Shown here piece by piece: positions 38,839 through 49,088 of a stretch of 64,000 nt of DNA. Position numbers and translations under genes: made by a program. The first letter of the stretch is position 1. Each line of letters opens with the position of its first letter. This DNA is from Mycobacterium sp. DL592 (GTDB lineage Bacteria > Actinomycetota > Actinomycetes > Mycobacteriales > Mycobacteriaceae): contig NZ_CP050192.1 in the NCBI RefSeq assembly GCF_011694515.1, positions 357,932-421,931 on the forward strand. The letters run 5' to 3'. The notes under the pieces are model-generated. The model saw only the letters and a program-made list of their open reading frames with translations, was not told the DNA's origin and searched no databases.

Positions 38839-39396
38839 TCAGCCGTGTCCGCCGCCGGTGCCCACTTCGTCGCGGCGGGGAGCCTCACCCGCCGAGATCG
38901 GCACGGCGATCGTGGCCTGGCCGGCCTTCTCGAACTCGAAGGTGAATTTGTAGGTCAGTCCGTTGGTGATCGGCTCGCTCAGCGTCACCTCGGCGGTGGT
39001 GGGCTGCGCGCTGCTCAGCGCGGTGACCTCATCCTGGCCGTCGGCCGTGCCGACCAGCAGCCGCGAGGACGCCGGGATCGCGGTCGGACCGCTCACCTCT
39101 ACCGAGCCCACGTCGCTGGTGATGCCGACCAGCTTGTCGTTGACGTCGGGGGAGTTGTTGGCTGCCAGGAAGATCAGCTGAACCGTGCGGCCGGGCTTGA
39201 GGGAGTCGCCGGTCTGCACAGCCTGCAGGTGGACATTGCGCAGTGCGATGTTCTTGATGTTGGCGGTGCTGCCGTTGACCGCGGACTCCTGGCTGGCGGT
39301 CTGCGAGATCTGGCCAGATCCGCAGCCGGTGAGGAGCAGGCCACCGGCGGCCAGCGTCGCGGTTGCCACCACGAGGCGGTTAGACAAGCGGTTCAC
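38839..39396 (-). CDS. lpqE: lipoprotein LpqE
   Basis: Envelope lipoprotein of 185 residues. The signal peptide ends with lipobox LLLTGC (Cys25). The mature part is beta-rich (NIKNIALRNVHLQAVQTGD, GRTVQLIFLAANNSPDVND, TTAEVTLSEPITNG), reminiscent of copper-chaperone-like or immunoglobulin-like folds, and ends in a Gly/His tail (GTGGGHG). Counterpart of Rv3584. GTG 39396 follows AGGAGG closely. Function is not established. Confidence 0.88.
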   Translation of the reverse strand: MNRLSNRLVVATATLAAGGLLLTGCGSGQISQTASQESAVNGSTANIKNIALRNVHLQAVQTGDSLKPGRTVQLIFLAANNSPDVNDKLVGITSDVGSVEVSGPTAIPASSRLLVGTADGQDEVTALSSAQPTTAEVTLSEPITNGLTYKFTFEFEKAGQATIAVPISAGEAPRRDEVGTGGGHG

Positions 39397-39611
39397 AGCA
39401 GCCTCCTGCTTGGGCCGGTGCGGTCGGCAGAATCTCGCCGCCGCGGTTCGACTATGTAGCGTAGTAGGTACCACGGCCGCGCGGTAGCCAAGGGTCGCCC
39501 TACCTCGACGGCAACATCGCAAACCGTTGCCGCAGAGCACTGGAACAGGCCTGCTCGTTGCACGCTTTCGTCACCGTGTCAACCCCCCGCCTTCACCTGC
39601 AGTGCCCCTGA

Positions 39612-40169
<558 letters not shown>

Positions 40170-40187
40170 CTGCCCTGAGGGGTATCG

Positions 40188-40850
40188 GTGTCGGAGACTG
40201 TCGCGGTCGTGACGGCCGCTGGTTCCGGTGAGCGGCTCGGTGCCGGAATTCCCAAAGCATTCGTCGATCTCGGCGGACGCACCATGCTCGAACGTGCCGT
40301 GGACGCACTTCTCGATTCCGGCGTCGTCGATCGGGTCGTCGTGGCCGCGCCCGAAGAGCGGGTCGACGCGACCAAACTCATCCTTGGTGACCGGGCCACC
40401 GTGGTGGCCGGTGGTCCGGAACGTCCCGATACCGTGCGGCGGGCGCTGGCCGCGGTAGGGGATCCGGACTTCGTCCTGGTCCACGACGCGGCCCGTCCGC
40501 TGACCCCGGTCGCACAGATCCAGCGGGTGGTTGCCGCACTGCGCGACGGACTTCGCGCTGTCATCCCGGTGCTCCCCGTCATCGACACCATCAAGGCCGT
40601 CGACGCCAACGGCGTGGTCCTGGGAACGCCCGAACGTGCCGGACTCCGCGCGGTCCAGACCCCGCAGGGCTTCGAAACCGCACTGCTACGCCGCGCCTAC
40701 GAGGGCGCCGCCCGCGCAGTCGTCACCGATGACGCCTCGCTGGTCGAGTTCCTGGGAACCCCGGTCCACACCGTCGCCGGTGACACGCTGGCCTTCAAGA
40801 TCACCACGCCGCTGGATCTGCGGCTCGCCCAAGCGGTGCTCGGCGCATGA
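40188..40850 (+). CDS. ispD: 2-C-methyl-D-erythritol 4-phosphate cytidylyltransferase
   Basis: Third step of the MEP isoprenoid route: MEP + CTP to CDP-ME. The 220-residue enzyme has the nucleotide-binding N-terminus [45 protein letters not shown] and [16 protein letters not shown] 40188 follows GAGGGG. It overlaps ispF by four bases (ATGA), a common ispD-ispF coupling. Confidence 0.97.
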   Translation: MSETVAVVTAAGSGERLGAGIPKAFVDLGGRTMLERAVDALLDSGVVDRVVVAAPEERVDATKLILGDRATVVAGGPERPDTVRRALAAVGDPDFVLVHDAARPLTPVAQIQRVVAALRDGLRAVIPVLPVIDTIKAVDANGVVLGTPERAGLRAVQTPQGFETALLRRAYEGAARAVVTDDASLVEFLGTPVHTVAGDTLAFKITTPLDLRLAQAVLGA

Positions 40851-41347
40851 CGATTCCCCGTGTCGGGCTGGGCACCGACGTCCACCCGATCGAAGCCGGC
40901 CGGCCCTGCTGGCTGTTGGGCCTGTTGTTCGACGGCGCCGACGGCTGCTCAGGGCACTCCGACGGCGACGTCGCCGTGCACGCGTTGTGCGACGCCCTGC
41001 TCTCGGCGGCCGGGCTCGGCGACCTCGGGGCGGTCTTCGGTGTCGACCAGCGGCAGTGGCGTGGCGTCACCGGCGCGCAGATGCTGGCACACGTGCGTGA
41101 CCTGCTGGCCGAGTCCGGTTTCGTGGTCGGCAACGCCGCGGTGCAGGTGATCGGTAACCGGCCCAAGATCGGTCCGCGCCGCGAGGAGGCGCAGCGGCTG
41201 CTCACCGAGCTGCTCGGCGCGCCGGTATCGGTGTCGGCGACGACGACAGACGGGTTGGGGCTGACGGGCCGCGGCGAGGGACTGGCGGCAGTGGCGACCG
41301 CTCTGGTGGTGTCCCGCGGCGACTCGGTGCCGGATAACGCCGATTAG
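40847..41347 (+). CDS. ispF: 2-C-methyl-D-erythritol 2,4-cyclodiphosphate synthase
   Basis: Cyclises CDP-ME-2-phosphate to MEcPP with loss of CMP. The 166-residue protein has the metal-site Asp/His pair in [39 protein letters not shown] and the C-terminal [17 protein letters not shown]. It starts inside the ispD stop. cysS follows after 19 nt. Confidence 0.97.
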   Translation: MTIPRVGLGTDVHPIEAGRPCWLLGLLFDGADGCSGHSDGDVAVHALCDALLSAAGLGDLGAVFGVDQRQWRGVTGAQMLAHVRDLLAESGFVVGNAAVQVIGNRPKIGPRREEAQRLLTELLGAPVSVSATTTDGLGLTGRGEGLAAVATALVVSRGDSVPDNAD

Positions 41348-41366
41348 GCCGGTAAGCTGGCGCGTC

Positions 41367-42785
41367 GTGACCGGCACCAGTTTGCGATTACACGACACCT
41401 ACACCGGTGGCGTGCGCGAATTCGTGCCCATCCGGCCCGGCCATGCCTCCATCTATCTGTGCGGTGCGACCGTGCAGGGCCTGCCCCATATCGGACACGT
41501 CCGCAGCGGCGTGGCTTTCGACGTTCTTCGGCGCTGGCTGATGGCCAAGGGTTTCGACGTCGCCTTCATTCGCAATGTCACCGACATCGACGACAAGATC
41601 CTCACCAAGGCCGCCGACGCGGGTCGGCCGTGGTGGGAGTGGGCGGCCACCCACGAGCGTGAGTTCTCCGCCGCCTACGACGCCCTCGGTGTGCTGCCGC
41701 CCTCGGCGGAGCCGCGGGCGACCGGACACATCACCCAGATCGTCGAGCTCATCGATCGCCTTATCGACACCGGCCATGCCTACACCGGCTCCGGCGACGT
41801 CTACTTCGACGTGCTCAGCTTCCCGGAGTACGGCAAGTTGTCCGGGCACCGGATCGACGACGTGCACCAGGGCGAGGGCGCCGGCGAAGGTAAACGCGAC
41901 CAACGCGACTTCACGTTGTGGAAGGGCGCCAAGCCCGGCGAGCCGTCGTGGCCCACGCCGTGGGGCCGGGGTCGGCCGGGCTGGCATTCCGAGTGCGTCG
42001 CGATGGCCCATGAATACCTGGGCGCTGAATTCGACATCCATTGCGGTGGAATGGATTTGGTGTTCCCGCACCACGAGAACGAGATCGCCCAGGCCCGCGC
42101 CGCCGGCGACGGCTTCGCCAGGTACTGGCTGCACAACGGCTGGGTCACCATGGGCGGCGAAAAGATGAGCAAGTCGCTGGGGAACGTGCTATCGATTCCC
42201 GCTGTGCTGCAACGGGTTCGGCCGGCCGAGCTGCGCTACTACCTGGGCAGCGCGCACTACCGGTCCATGCTGGAGTTCTCCGAGAACGCTCTTCAGGACG
42301 CCGTCAAGGCATACACCGGCATCGAGGAGTTCCTGCACCGGGTGCGTACCCGGGTCGGGACCGTGGTGCCCGGCACCTGGACCGAGAAGTTCGGTGCCGC
42401 ACTCGACGACGACCTCGCCGTCCCGGTCGCACTGTCGGAGGTACACAGCGCGCGCGCCGACGGAAACCGGGCACTGGAGTCCGGCGACCACGAGACGGCG
42501 CTGGCCAAGGCCGGTGAAATCCGGGCCATGATGGACATTCTCGGCTGCGACCCGCTCAATGAACGGTGGGAGAACCGCGACGAGACCTCGGCCGCGCTCG
42601 GTGCGGTCGACGTCCTGGTGCGTGCAGAACTTCAGCGCCGCGACGACGCCCGCCAGACCCGCGACTGGGCGCAAGCCGACGAGATCCGGGACCGACTCAA
42701 GGAAGCCGGAATCGAAGTCACCGACACTGCAGACGGCCCGCAATGGGCGCTGCGCGAAGAAGGCAGCAAAGCAGATGGCGGGTAA
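41367..42785 (+). CDS. cysS: cysteinyl-tRNA synthetase
   Basis: Class I synthetase charging tRNA-Cys. The 472-residue enzyme has the zinc Cys in [19 protein letters not shown] with the HIGH motif, [22 protein letters not shown] for zinc and [10 protein letters not shown], the KMSKS loop. The C-terminal anticodon domain ends with [20 protein letters not shown]. The start is GTG 41367. It overlaps the rRNA methyltransferase gene by 11 nt, as in other actinobacteria. Confidence 0.97.
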   Translation: MTGTSLRLHDTYTGGVREFVPIRPGHASIYLCGATVQGLPHIGHVRSGVAFDVLRRWLMAKGFDVAFIRNVTDIDDKILTKAADAGRPWWEWAATHEREFSAAYDALGVLPPSAEPRATGHITQIVELIDRLIDTGHAYTGSGDVYFDVLSFPEYGKLSGHRIDDVHQGEGAGEGKRDQRDFTLWKGAKPGEPSWPTPWGRGRPGWHSECVAMAHEYLGAEFDIHCGGMDLVFPHHENEIAQARAAGDGFARYWLHNGWVTMGGEKMSKSLGNVLSIPAVLQRVRPAELRYYLGSAHYRSMLEFSENALQDAVKAYTGIEEFLHRVRTRVGTVVPGTWTEKFGAALDDDLAVPVALSEVHSARADGNRALESGDHETALAKAGEIRAMMDILGCDPLNERWENRDETSAALGAVDVLVRAELQRRDDARQTRDWAQADEIRDRLKEAGIEVTDTADGPQWALREEGSKADGG

Positions 42786-43713
42786 CTCCCAGCGCCGCGG
42801 CGCAATTCGCAAGGCAGGCACCAAGAAGGGGCCGACCGTCGGCTCAGGCGGGCAGCGCAGGCGCGGGCTCGAGGGGCGCGGCGCCACACCGCCGGCGCAC
42901 ATGCGTCCCGGACATCCGGCCAACAAGCGGGCCGCCAAACCGGCGCGCAAGCCGGCCACCAAGCCCACCGACGAAACCGAAATGGTCCTCGGCCGCAACC
43001 CGGTCGTGGAATGCCTGCGGGCAGACGCCCCGGCCAACGCGCTGTACGTGGCGCTGGGTGCCGAAGCCGACGAGCGGCTGACGGAGTCGGTGACACTGGC
43101 TGCCGATCGCGGCATCCCGATACTCGAGGTGCCGCGCACCGACCTGGACCGGATGAGCTCCAACGGCCTGCATCAGGGCATCGCTCTTCAGGTGCCGCCC
43201 TACCGCTACACCCATCCCGACGACCTGCTGGCCTCGGCGACGCGCGACGTCGACCCGGCCCTGCTGGTCGCGCTCGACAACATCTCCGACCCGCGCAACC
43301 TGGGGGCTATCGTGCGCTCGGTGGCAGCGTTCGCCGGGCACGGTGTGCTCATCCCGCAACGGCGTTCGGCGTCGGTGACCGCGGTGGCCTGGCGCACCAG
43401 TGCCGGTGCGGCAGCGCGTGTTCCGGTCGCCCGCGCCACCAACCTCAACCGCACGCTCAAGGAGTGGTCGGATGCGGGCCTGCAGGTGGTCGGCCTGGAC
43501 GCCGAGGGCGACACCGAACTGGACGAGTTCGACGCCTCCGGTCCGTTGGTCGTGGTGGTCGGGTCCGAAGGCAAGGGGCTGTCGCGGCTGGTGCGCCAGA
43601 CCTGTGACGTGGTGGTGTCGATTCCGATGGCAGGGCCGATGGAGTCGTTGAACGCGTCGGTGGCCGCCGGTGTGGTGCTCGCCGAAGTGGCCCGCCAGCG
43701 CCGCCGCCGCTAG
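42775..43713 (+). CDS. rlmB: 23S rRNA (guanosine-2'-O-)-methyltransferase, TrmH/SpoU family
   Basis: SpoU-type methyltransferase (Rv3579c counterpart), 312 residues. A basic low-complexity N-terminus (residues 1-65, rich in Arg, Lys and Pro) precedes the L30e-like substrate-binding domain ([17 protein letters not shown]) and the knotted SAM domain ([35 protein letters not shown] and [17 protein letters not shown]). These motifs 1-3 are complete. ATG 42775 lies within the cysS end. The precise rRNA site is inferred from the family. Confidence 0.92.
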   Translation: MAGNSQRRGAIRKAGTKKGPTVGSGGQRRRGLEGRGATPPAHMRPGHPANKRAAKPARKPATKPTDETEMVLGRNPVVECLRADAPANALYVALGAEADERLTESVTLAADRGIPILEVPRTDLDRMSSNGLHQGIALQVPPYRYTHPDDLLASATRDVDPALLVALDNISDPRNLGAIVRSVAAFAGHGVLIPQRRSASVTAVAWRTSAGAAARVPVARATNLNRTLKEWSDAGLQVVGLDAEGDTELDEFDASGPLVVVVGSEGKGLSRLVRQTCDVVVSIPMAGPMESLNASVAAGVVLAEVARQRRRR

Positions 43714-43723
43714 GACCCGGGCC

Positions 43724-44608
43724 TCAGGCCGCGACGGTGTCGCGGTTGCTGTTTCCGACCCCGCGGCTGTGCCGGCCGTCGACCGACTGCGGCACGTCGC
43801 CGGCCAGGGTGACCCGGTGGACCAGGCGCCGTTGGTTGTCGTAGTTGTCGATGGCCCGGTGCTGGGTGGCGCGGTTGTCCCAGATCGCGACGTCGCCGGG
43901 CTGCCATTCCCAGCGAATGACGTTCTCGGGCTGAGTGATTCGACGTTGGAGTAGATCGATCACGGTGGCGGACTCGTGGGGGTCGAGCCCGAGGATGTAC
44001 TTGACGAAGGACCCCACGAGCAGCGAGCGCTCACCGGTTTCGGGATGCACGCGCACGATCGGATGTTCGGTGCGGAAGTCGGATGCGGTGAAGTCGACCA
44101 GTTCGTTGATCCCGTCGATCTTGCTGTTGATCACATAGTCGAACTGGTTGGAATGCAACGCCCACAGGTCTTCGGTGAATCGCTTGAGGCTCGAGGGCAG
44201 CGCTTCGTAGGCGGCCACCGTCGAGGCCCACAGGGTCGATCCGCCGTAGCTGGGCAGGATGACCGCCCGCAGGATGGAGGCCTTGGGGTAATTGGCCAGG
44301 AATGTCACGTCGGTGTGCCACTGGGTGGCCTTGCCCCATTCGGAGTCCAGCGGTTGGATCAGTGCCTTCTCCGGGTCGGCGTGCTTGATGGACGGGTGCG
44401 CGACGGGAGTTCCGAGTAGCCGCCCGAACTCCTGCTGCTGGGTGTCGTCGAGGTGGTGCTGGCCCCGGAAGAAGATCACCTTGTTGTCCAGCAGTGCTTT
44501 CTCGATGAGGTGTACCGCGTCGGGATCGAGGTTCCCGTCCAGTCGGACGCCGTCGATCTGGGCGCCGATCCGGCTGGTCAATTTCGTCACAGTCACGGTG
44601 CTGGCCAT
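43724..44608 (-). CDS. TauD/TfdA-type Fe(II)/2-oxoglutarate dioxygenase, sulfate-ester type
   Basis: A 294-residue non-heme iron dioxygenase very close to Rv3406, the M. tuberculosis type II alkyl sulfatase. Iron ligands are His98 and Asp100 (QWHTDVTF) and the distal His in [13 protein letters not shown]; the 2-oxoglutarate Arg is in [10 protein letters not shown]. Likely role: oxidative cleavage of alkyl sulfates or sulfonates to free sulfite or sulfate during sulfur limitation. It is divergent from a TetR gene across 68 nt carrying a strong inverted repeat. Confidence 0.92.
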   Translation of the reverse strand: MASTVTVTKLTSRIGAQIDGVRLDGNLDPDAVHLIEKALLDNKVIFFRGQHHLDDTQQQEFGRLLGTPVAHPSIKHADPEKALIQPLDSEWGKATQWHTDVTFLANYPKASILRAVILPSYGGSTLWASTVAAYEALPSSLKRFTEDLWALHSNQFDYVINSKIDGINELVDFTASDFRTEHPIVRVHPETGERSLLVGSFVKYILGLDPHESATVIDLLQRRITQPENVIRWEWQPGDVAIWDNRATQHRAIDNYDNQRRLVHRVTLAGDVPQSVDGRHSRGVGNSNRDTVAA

Positions 44609-44642
44609 CGTGAACCTCTCGTCGCGGTGCGGTCGTAGTCGG

Positions 44643-44676
44643 GTGACTACAGCTGATGGTGAGCTATCGTAGTCAC
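44643..44676. promoter_or_regulatory. operator/promoter between dioxygenase and tetR
   Basis: GTGACTAC (44643-44650) and GTAGTCAC (44669-44676) are perfect 8-bp inverted arms; an inner AGCT...AGCT pair (44651-44654, 44660-44664 region) adds symmetry. The same bases form a promoter for tetR: GTGACT (44643-44648), 16 nt, TATCGT (44665-44670), then 6 nt to the ATG at 44677, so the message would be leaderless and the operator covers both hexamers. Confidence 0.65.
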
Positions 44677-45255
44677 ATGACTACACCGTCGGCAACAGCA
44701 TCGGAGGTTGCCTGTCCGCGGGGCAGGGAAGAGGTGGTGGACGCGATCCTGGTGGCGGCTGCCGATCTGTTCGCCGAGCGGGGTCCGACGGCCACCTCCA
44801 TCAGGGATGTCGCGGCGCGGGCGGGCGTCAACCACGGCCTCGTCTACCGCCATTTCGGAACCAAGGATCAACTCGTCGGCGCCGTACTCACTTGGCTCGG
44901 CTCGTATTTCACTGCGCTGATCGCCAGCTCACCCGAGCCGGCGGTGGCCCAGGCCGCGATCGACCGTCACCTGCGGGTGATCGCCCGGGTCTCACTCGAT
45001 GGCTTTCCGGTGGGAGAGTTGCAGTCCACCTTCCCCAACGTGGCCTTAATACTGGATCCGTTGTTGCGCCAGCACGGTGACGACCGCGAGACCAGACTTG
45101 CTGCGGCACATAGCCTCGCGGTCTATGTGAGCTGGTGTCTGTTCGGGGACTTCCTGCGAGCGGCGACCGGTCTCAAGGACGTTCCCGAGGCCGACGTGCA
45201 GGCCTCGATCCTGGCGGCCACCGCGGCGCTGTGCGCAGCGCCCGGGCGCGGCTGA
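44677..45255 (+). CDS. TetR-family repressor
   Basis: A 192-residue regulator. The N-terminal helix-turn-helix is clear at ~20-65 ([51 protein letters not shown], given as a range because of length). The C-terminal ligand domain is helical with Cys at ~152 and near the end. It is divergent from the sulfate-ester dioxygenase and its start codon abuts the operator, so it probably represses both. The inducer may be a sulfate ester. Confidence 0.88.
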   Translation: MTTPSATASEVACPRGREEVVDAILVAAADLFAERGPTATSIRDVAARAGVNHGLVYRHFGTKDQLVGAVLTWLGSYFTALIASSPEPAVAQAAIDRHLRVIARVSLDGFPVGELQSTFPNVALILDPLLRQHGDDRETRLAAAHSLAVYVSWCLFGDFLRAATGLKDVPEADVQASILAATAALCAAPGRG

Positions 45256-45260
45256 CGGGA

Positions 45261-46499
45261 TCAGGCGCCGATCAGCCGGATTCCCGCCCACAGTGCCACC
45301 ACGGCGACGACGAGGCACAGCGGCACCGTCAGCAGTCCCAGCCAGGTGAACTCCCGCACGCCGGTCGGCTCGCCGTGCTGGTGCAGAATCCGCCGCCACA
45401 GCAGGTTGGCCAGCGAGCCGACATAGGTCAGGTTCGGTCCGATGTTGACCCCGATCAGCACCGCCAGCACCGCGGCCGGGCCACTGACGAGGGGCAGCAG
45501 CACCAGCACCGCAGGCAGGTTGTTCACGACATTGGACAGCACCGCGGCCAGGGCCGCGATACCGAGCAGCGCCGCCAGGCTGTCCCCTGCGGGCAGCAGA
45601 TCGCCGGCGGCGGTATCGAGCCCGTTGACCATGACGGCCTTGACCACCACGGCCAGCGCCAGGACGAACACACAGAACGGCAGGTTCAGCGAGCGGGCGA
45701 TGCCGCCAATTGTGCTGCGCCGCTGGGCAAGCGGCCGCACGCCGAGCACCAGCACACCGGCAAGCGCAGCCCAGGCCGGCGACAGCCCGGCGAACGACGT
45801 CACGGCGAAGCCCACCAGGGTCAAGCCCAGCACCACCAACACGAACACCGGTCGCGGCACGGGCTCGGGGGCATCGACGGCGGGCAGGGCGGCGAGGTCG
45901 CGGCGGAACACCAGGCGCAGCACCGCGTACTCGGCGGCCACAGCCACCAGCCACGGTGCGGCCATCAGCACGCTGAACCGGGTGAACGACAACCCGGCAG
46001 CGCTGAATGCCAGCAGATTGGTCAGGTTGGAGACCGGTAGCAACAGGGACGCGGTGTTGGACAGGTGCGCGGTGGCATACAGGTGGGGGCGTGCCGGCAC
46101 CCGCAGCATCCGCGCGGTCGCCAGCACGACCGGTGTCAGCAGCACCACCGTGGCGTCGAGGCTCAGGATCGCCGTCGTTGCCGCGGCGACGACGAACACC
46201 TGGCCCAGCAGGCGGCGCGGTCGGCCCGTGCTGGTGCGTGCCATCCACGACCCGGCCGCCTCGAACAGGCCCTCGTCGTCGCAGAGGCTGGCCAGTGCAA
46301 GCACGGCAGCCAGGAACGCCACGACCGGCAGCATCCGGCTCATCTCGGTGACCGCGTCGTGTGGTGTCACCGCGCCGACGGCGATGACGACGGCCGCGGC
46401 CGGAACCGCCGCCACCGCCTCGGACCAGCCGGCCGGCCGTGCGATCGCGAACAGCAGGACGGCCGCCAACAGCACCAGCGAGATGATCAGGTCGGTCAA
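45261..46499 (-). CDS. arsB2: ArsB/SLC13-type membrane permease
   Basis: A 412-residue integral membrane protein with about eleven to twelve helices, of the ion-transporter superfamily that includes ArsB arsenite pumps; counterpart of Rv3578 (arsB2). Motifs include LDATVVLLTPVVL, HLSNTASLLLPVSNLTNLLAF (halves of the two re-entrant loops) and SNVVNNLPAVLVLLPL with GVNIGPNLTYVGSLANLLW. No arsenate reductase or ArsR is nearby, so arsenite export is not assured; organic anion transport is possible. Its stop lies 5 nt from the convergent tetR stop. Confidence 0.85.
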   Translation of the reverse strand: MTDLIISLVLLAAVLLFAIARPAGWSEAVAAVPAAAVVIAVGAVTPHDAVTEMSRMLPVVAFLAAVLALASLCDDEGLFEAAGSWMARTSTGRPRRLLGQVFVVAAATTAILSLDATVVLLTPVVLATARMLRVPARPHLYATAHLSNTASLLLPVSNLTNLLAFSAAGLSFTRFSVLMAAPWLVAVAAEYAVLRLVFRRDLAALPAVDAPEPVPRPVFVLVVLGLTLVGFAVTSFAGLSPAWAALAGVLVLGVRPLAQRRSTIGGIARSLNLPFCVFVLALAVVVKAVMVNGLDTAAGDLLPAGDSLAALLGIAALAAVLSNVVNNLPAVLVLLPLVSGPAAVLAVLIGVNIGPNLTYVGSLANLLWRRILHQHGEPTGVREFTWLGLLTVPLCLVVAVVALWAGIRLIGA

Positions 46500-46502
46500 G
46501 AC

Positions 46503-47423
46503 TCAGGTCCAGGGGTCGGTGGGCTGCCACACCGTCGGCAGGTGCAACCGCACGCCGTCACGGTCGGCCAGACGTGACAGCACGCGCATCGTGACGTCGA
46601 GATCGTCTGCGGCGTAGGGCAGCGCTCGAAGTGGTTCGGTCAGCGGGCGGAAGAAGTCATCCCAGTGGATGAGGATCACCCGTTGTGCCCCAACGGCTTC
46701 GACGGTGTGCCGCCAGTAGTCGGTGATGTAGTCCTCCGGCTGGGGGCCGAGTTGACCGACGCCGAGGTAGACCACCTCGCCGCGCCGGCCCTCGAGTGCG
46801 CCGGGGACGAATCCGGCGCTGCCCTGGATCAGCACTCTGCGGTCGCTGGGTGTGTGGTGGATGAGCGTGGACCACGCCTCACCGCAGCGGTAGGCCGCCG
46901 CTTTGACCGGGGGGACGACTGGTCGGGTGATCTCCCCGGGGAAGCGATCCGGTGGGCAGTGGTGCGATTCGATCAGCGTCACGTCGAAGGGCCCGAGACT
47001 CAGCGGCTCGCCGGGATGGGCGACGACGATGCTGCCGGAGCCAAGGCCGGCTCCGCGAGCCACATTGGCGGCCGACTGGCCGCCGATCACCTGTGCCCCG
47101 GTTCGCTGGGCGACTACCGCGGAGTCCATGACGTGGTCGAAGTGGGTGTGCACGGGCAGCACCGCGGCAAGCCGGTTGATCCCGGCCCGGTTCAGGCAGT
47201 AGTCGATCCGCGACTCCGACGGGGTGAGCCGCCGCAATCCCACGTCGAGCAGGCTAGGGCGGGAGAAGAACCCGTCGGTGAGCACCGCGGTGGTGCCGTC
47301 GTCGACCAACAGCGTCGACACACCCAGCCAGGTGATGGCCAGCGCCGCATCGGGTTTGGCGGCGGTCAGGTCGAACCGGTCGCGGTAGTCGCCGATGTCG
47401 GGGCGGCCGAGCTTCAGGCGCAT
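46503..47423 (-). CDS. metallo-beta-lactamase-fold hydrolase (Rv3577-like)
   Basis: A 306-residue metallo-hydrolase with the full HTHFDH metal motif in PVHTHFDHVMDS (about residues 92-97), later His in ESHHCPPDRF and a C-terminal ILIHWDDFF where a ligand His is expected. Counterpart of Rv3577. The substrate is unknown. ATG 47423 overlaps the pxpA stop by three bases, and arsB2 starts 3 nt after its own stop, so pxpA-hydrolase-arsB2 is probably one unit. Confidence 0.85.
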   Translation of the reverse strand: MRLKLGRPDIGDYRDRFDLTAAKPDAALAITWLGVSTLLVDDGTTAVLTDGFFSRPSLLDVGLRRLTPSESRIDYCLNRAGINRLAAVLPVHTHFDHVMDSAVVAQRTGAQVIGGQSAANVARGAGLGSGSIVVAHPGEPLSLGPFDVTLIESHHCPPDRFPGEITRPVVPPVKAAAYRCGEAWSTLIHHTPSDRRVLIQGSAGFVPGALEGRRGEVVYLGVGQLGPQPEDYITDYWRHTVEAVGAQRVILIHWDDFFRPLTEPLRALPYAADDLDVTMRVLSRLADRDGVRLHLPTVWQPTDPWT

Positions 47424-48181
47424 CAGGTGAAGGCCGTCAGCTCGACGCCGGCGGCGAGCAGGCGTTCACGAACCGCTGTGGCGATTTCCACCGCACCCGG
47501 TGAATCACCATGTACACAAACCGATTCCACCTCGATGGTGATCGTGGTCCCGTCGATCGCTTTGACCTGTCCGGAGGTCACCATCGTCGACACGCGGTCG
47601 GCGATCTGAGCCGGGTCGCGCAGCACGGCGCCCTTCTCACGCCGGGAGACCAGCTGACCGTCGGGCTGGTAGGCGCGATCGGCGAAGGCCTCAGCGACGG
47701 TGCGCAGGCCCAATGCGCGGGCCTCGTCGAAGAACACCGACCCGGCCAGCCCGAGCACCGGCAGGCCCGGGTCGACGGCGTGGATCGCCTGCGCTACGGC
47801 GCGGGCCTGCCCTCGGTCGTTGACGATCGTGTTGTACAGGGCGCCATGGGGTTTGACGTAGCCGACGGCTGTCCCGGCGGCCTGGGCCAGCCCGCGCAGG
47901 GCGCCGATCTGGTAGATGATGTCGGCGGTCAGCTCGGCGGGCTCGACGTCGATGTAGCGGCGGCCGAAGCCGGCGAGGTCGAAGTAGCCGACCTGGGCGC
48001 CGATCCGCACACCGGACCGCGCTGCGGACTCACAGGTGCGGGCCAGCCGCACCGGGTTGCCCGCGTGGAAGCCGCATGCGAGGTTCGCGCTGGTGACGAT
48101 GCCGAGCATGGCGTCGTCGTCACCGAGTTCCCAGACGCCGAAACCCTCGCCCAGGTCTGCATTGAGATCCACTGACGGCAC
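47423..48181 (-). CDS. pxpA: 5-oxoprolinase subunit A (LamB/YcsF family)
   Basis: PxpA subunit of the PxpABC 5-oxoprolinase that recycles pyroglutamate. The 252-residue protein begins [19 protein letters not shown] and has [11 protein letters not shown], the metal-site HAG and [24 protein letters not shown] and [14 protein letters not shown] signatures. pxpB and pxpC are not adjacent here and would have to be elsewhere. ATG 48181 is 40 nt behind znuB on the same strand. Confidence 0.9.
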   Translation of the reverse strand: MPSVDLNADLGEGFGVWELGDDDAMLGIVTSANLACGFHAGNPVRLARTCESAARSGVRIGAQVGYFDLAGFGRRYIDVEPAELTADIIYQIGALRGLAQAAGTAVGYVKPHGALYNTIVNDRGQARAVAQAIHAVDPGLPVLGLAGSVFFDEARALGLRTVAEAFADRAYQPDGQLVSRREKGAVLRDPAQIADRVSTMVTSGQVKAIDGTTITIEVESVCVHGDSPGAVEIATAVRERLLAAGVELTAFT

Positions 48182-48221
48182 CGGCCCAGCCTATGGGTCG
48201 CCGGGCGGCACCGGAAAGCCG

Positions 48222-49088
48222 CTACGCCGCCGCCGGGTCATGCTGGCGCCTGCTGATCGCCCAGCACACCAGGTAGATCACGAACGAGATCGTCGTGACG
48301 AACACTGACACCGGAACGCCGGGCGCCAGCGACAGCACGATGCCCGCGACTGCCGAGACCTCGGCGAAGAGCACCGACGCCGCGATCACCGCCACCGGTG
48401 AGCTGAACACCCGCGCCGCTGCGGCCGCCGGCGTGATCAGCAGCGACATCACCAGCAGTGCGCCGACGATCTGTACGCCCTGGGCGGCGACCACGCCGAC
48501 CAGCGCTGCGAACACTATGCCCAGCGCCCGCACCGGTACGCCGCGCGCCGCGGCCACCTCAGGGTCGGCCGTCGCGAACAGCAGCGGGCGGTAGCTGACC
48601 GCCAGGACCACGATCACCACCACCGTCACGGCCACCAGCAGCGCCAGCCCCGAGTAGCCGACCCCGACGATCTGGCCGGTCAGCAAGGCGAAGCTGGTTC
48701 CGGCCCGGCCGGGGTAGAGGTGGATGAACAGCACCGCCAGGCCGAGGCCGAACGCCAGCACCACACCGATCGCGGAATCCCGCTCGCGGGCCCGCTGGCC
48801 CAGCACCCCGAAGAGGATCGCCGCCAGCCCGCAGCCCAGCAGCGCGCCGATGCCGACGTTGAAGCCGGCCAGCAGTGCGAAGGCCGCGCCGGTCAGGGAC
48901 AGCTCGCTGGAGCCGTGCACCGCAAACGACATCTGGCGCATCACGATGAACGGCCCGATCAGCCCGGCCACCAGTGCCAGCAGGGCGGCCGCGATGAGGG
49001 CTTGCTGGACGAAGTCACGCCCGAGCAGATCGGCGGTGACGCCGAACGAGAACAGGTGCCCCAGCAGGTGGGAGAGTTCGTCACTCAT
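48222..49088 (-). CDS. znuB: zinc/manganese ABC transporter permease
   Basis: A 288-residue ABC-3 family permease with eight or nine hydrophobic helices. Family landmarks are ALIAAALLALVAGLIGPFIVMRQMSF, GSSELSLTGAAFALL, the EAA-like coupling helix DPEVAAARGVPVRALGI and GALLVMSLLITPAAAAARV. It forms the membrane channel for ZnuA-bound metal and overlaps znuC by 8 nt. Confidence 0.92.
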   Translation of the reverse strand: MSDELSHLLGHLFSFGVTADLLGRDFVQQALIAAALLALVAGLIGPFIVMRQMSFAVHGSSELSLTGAAFALLAGFNVGIGALLGCGLAAILFGVLGQRARERDSAIGVVLAFGLGLAVLFIHLYPGRAGTSFALLTGQIVGVGYSGLALLVAVTVVVIVVLAVSYRPLLFATADPEVAAARGVPVRALGIVFAALVGVVAAQGVQIVGALLVMSLLITPAAAAARVFSSPVAVIAASVLFAEVSAVAGIVLSLAPGVPVSVFVTTISFVIYLVCWAISRRQHDPAAA

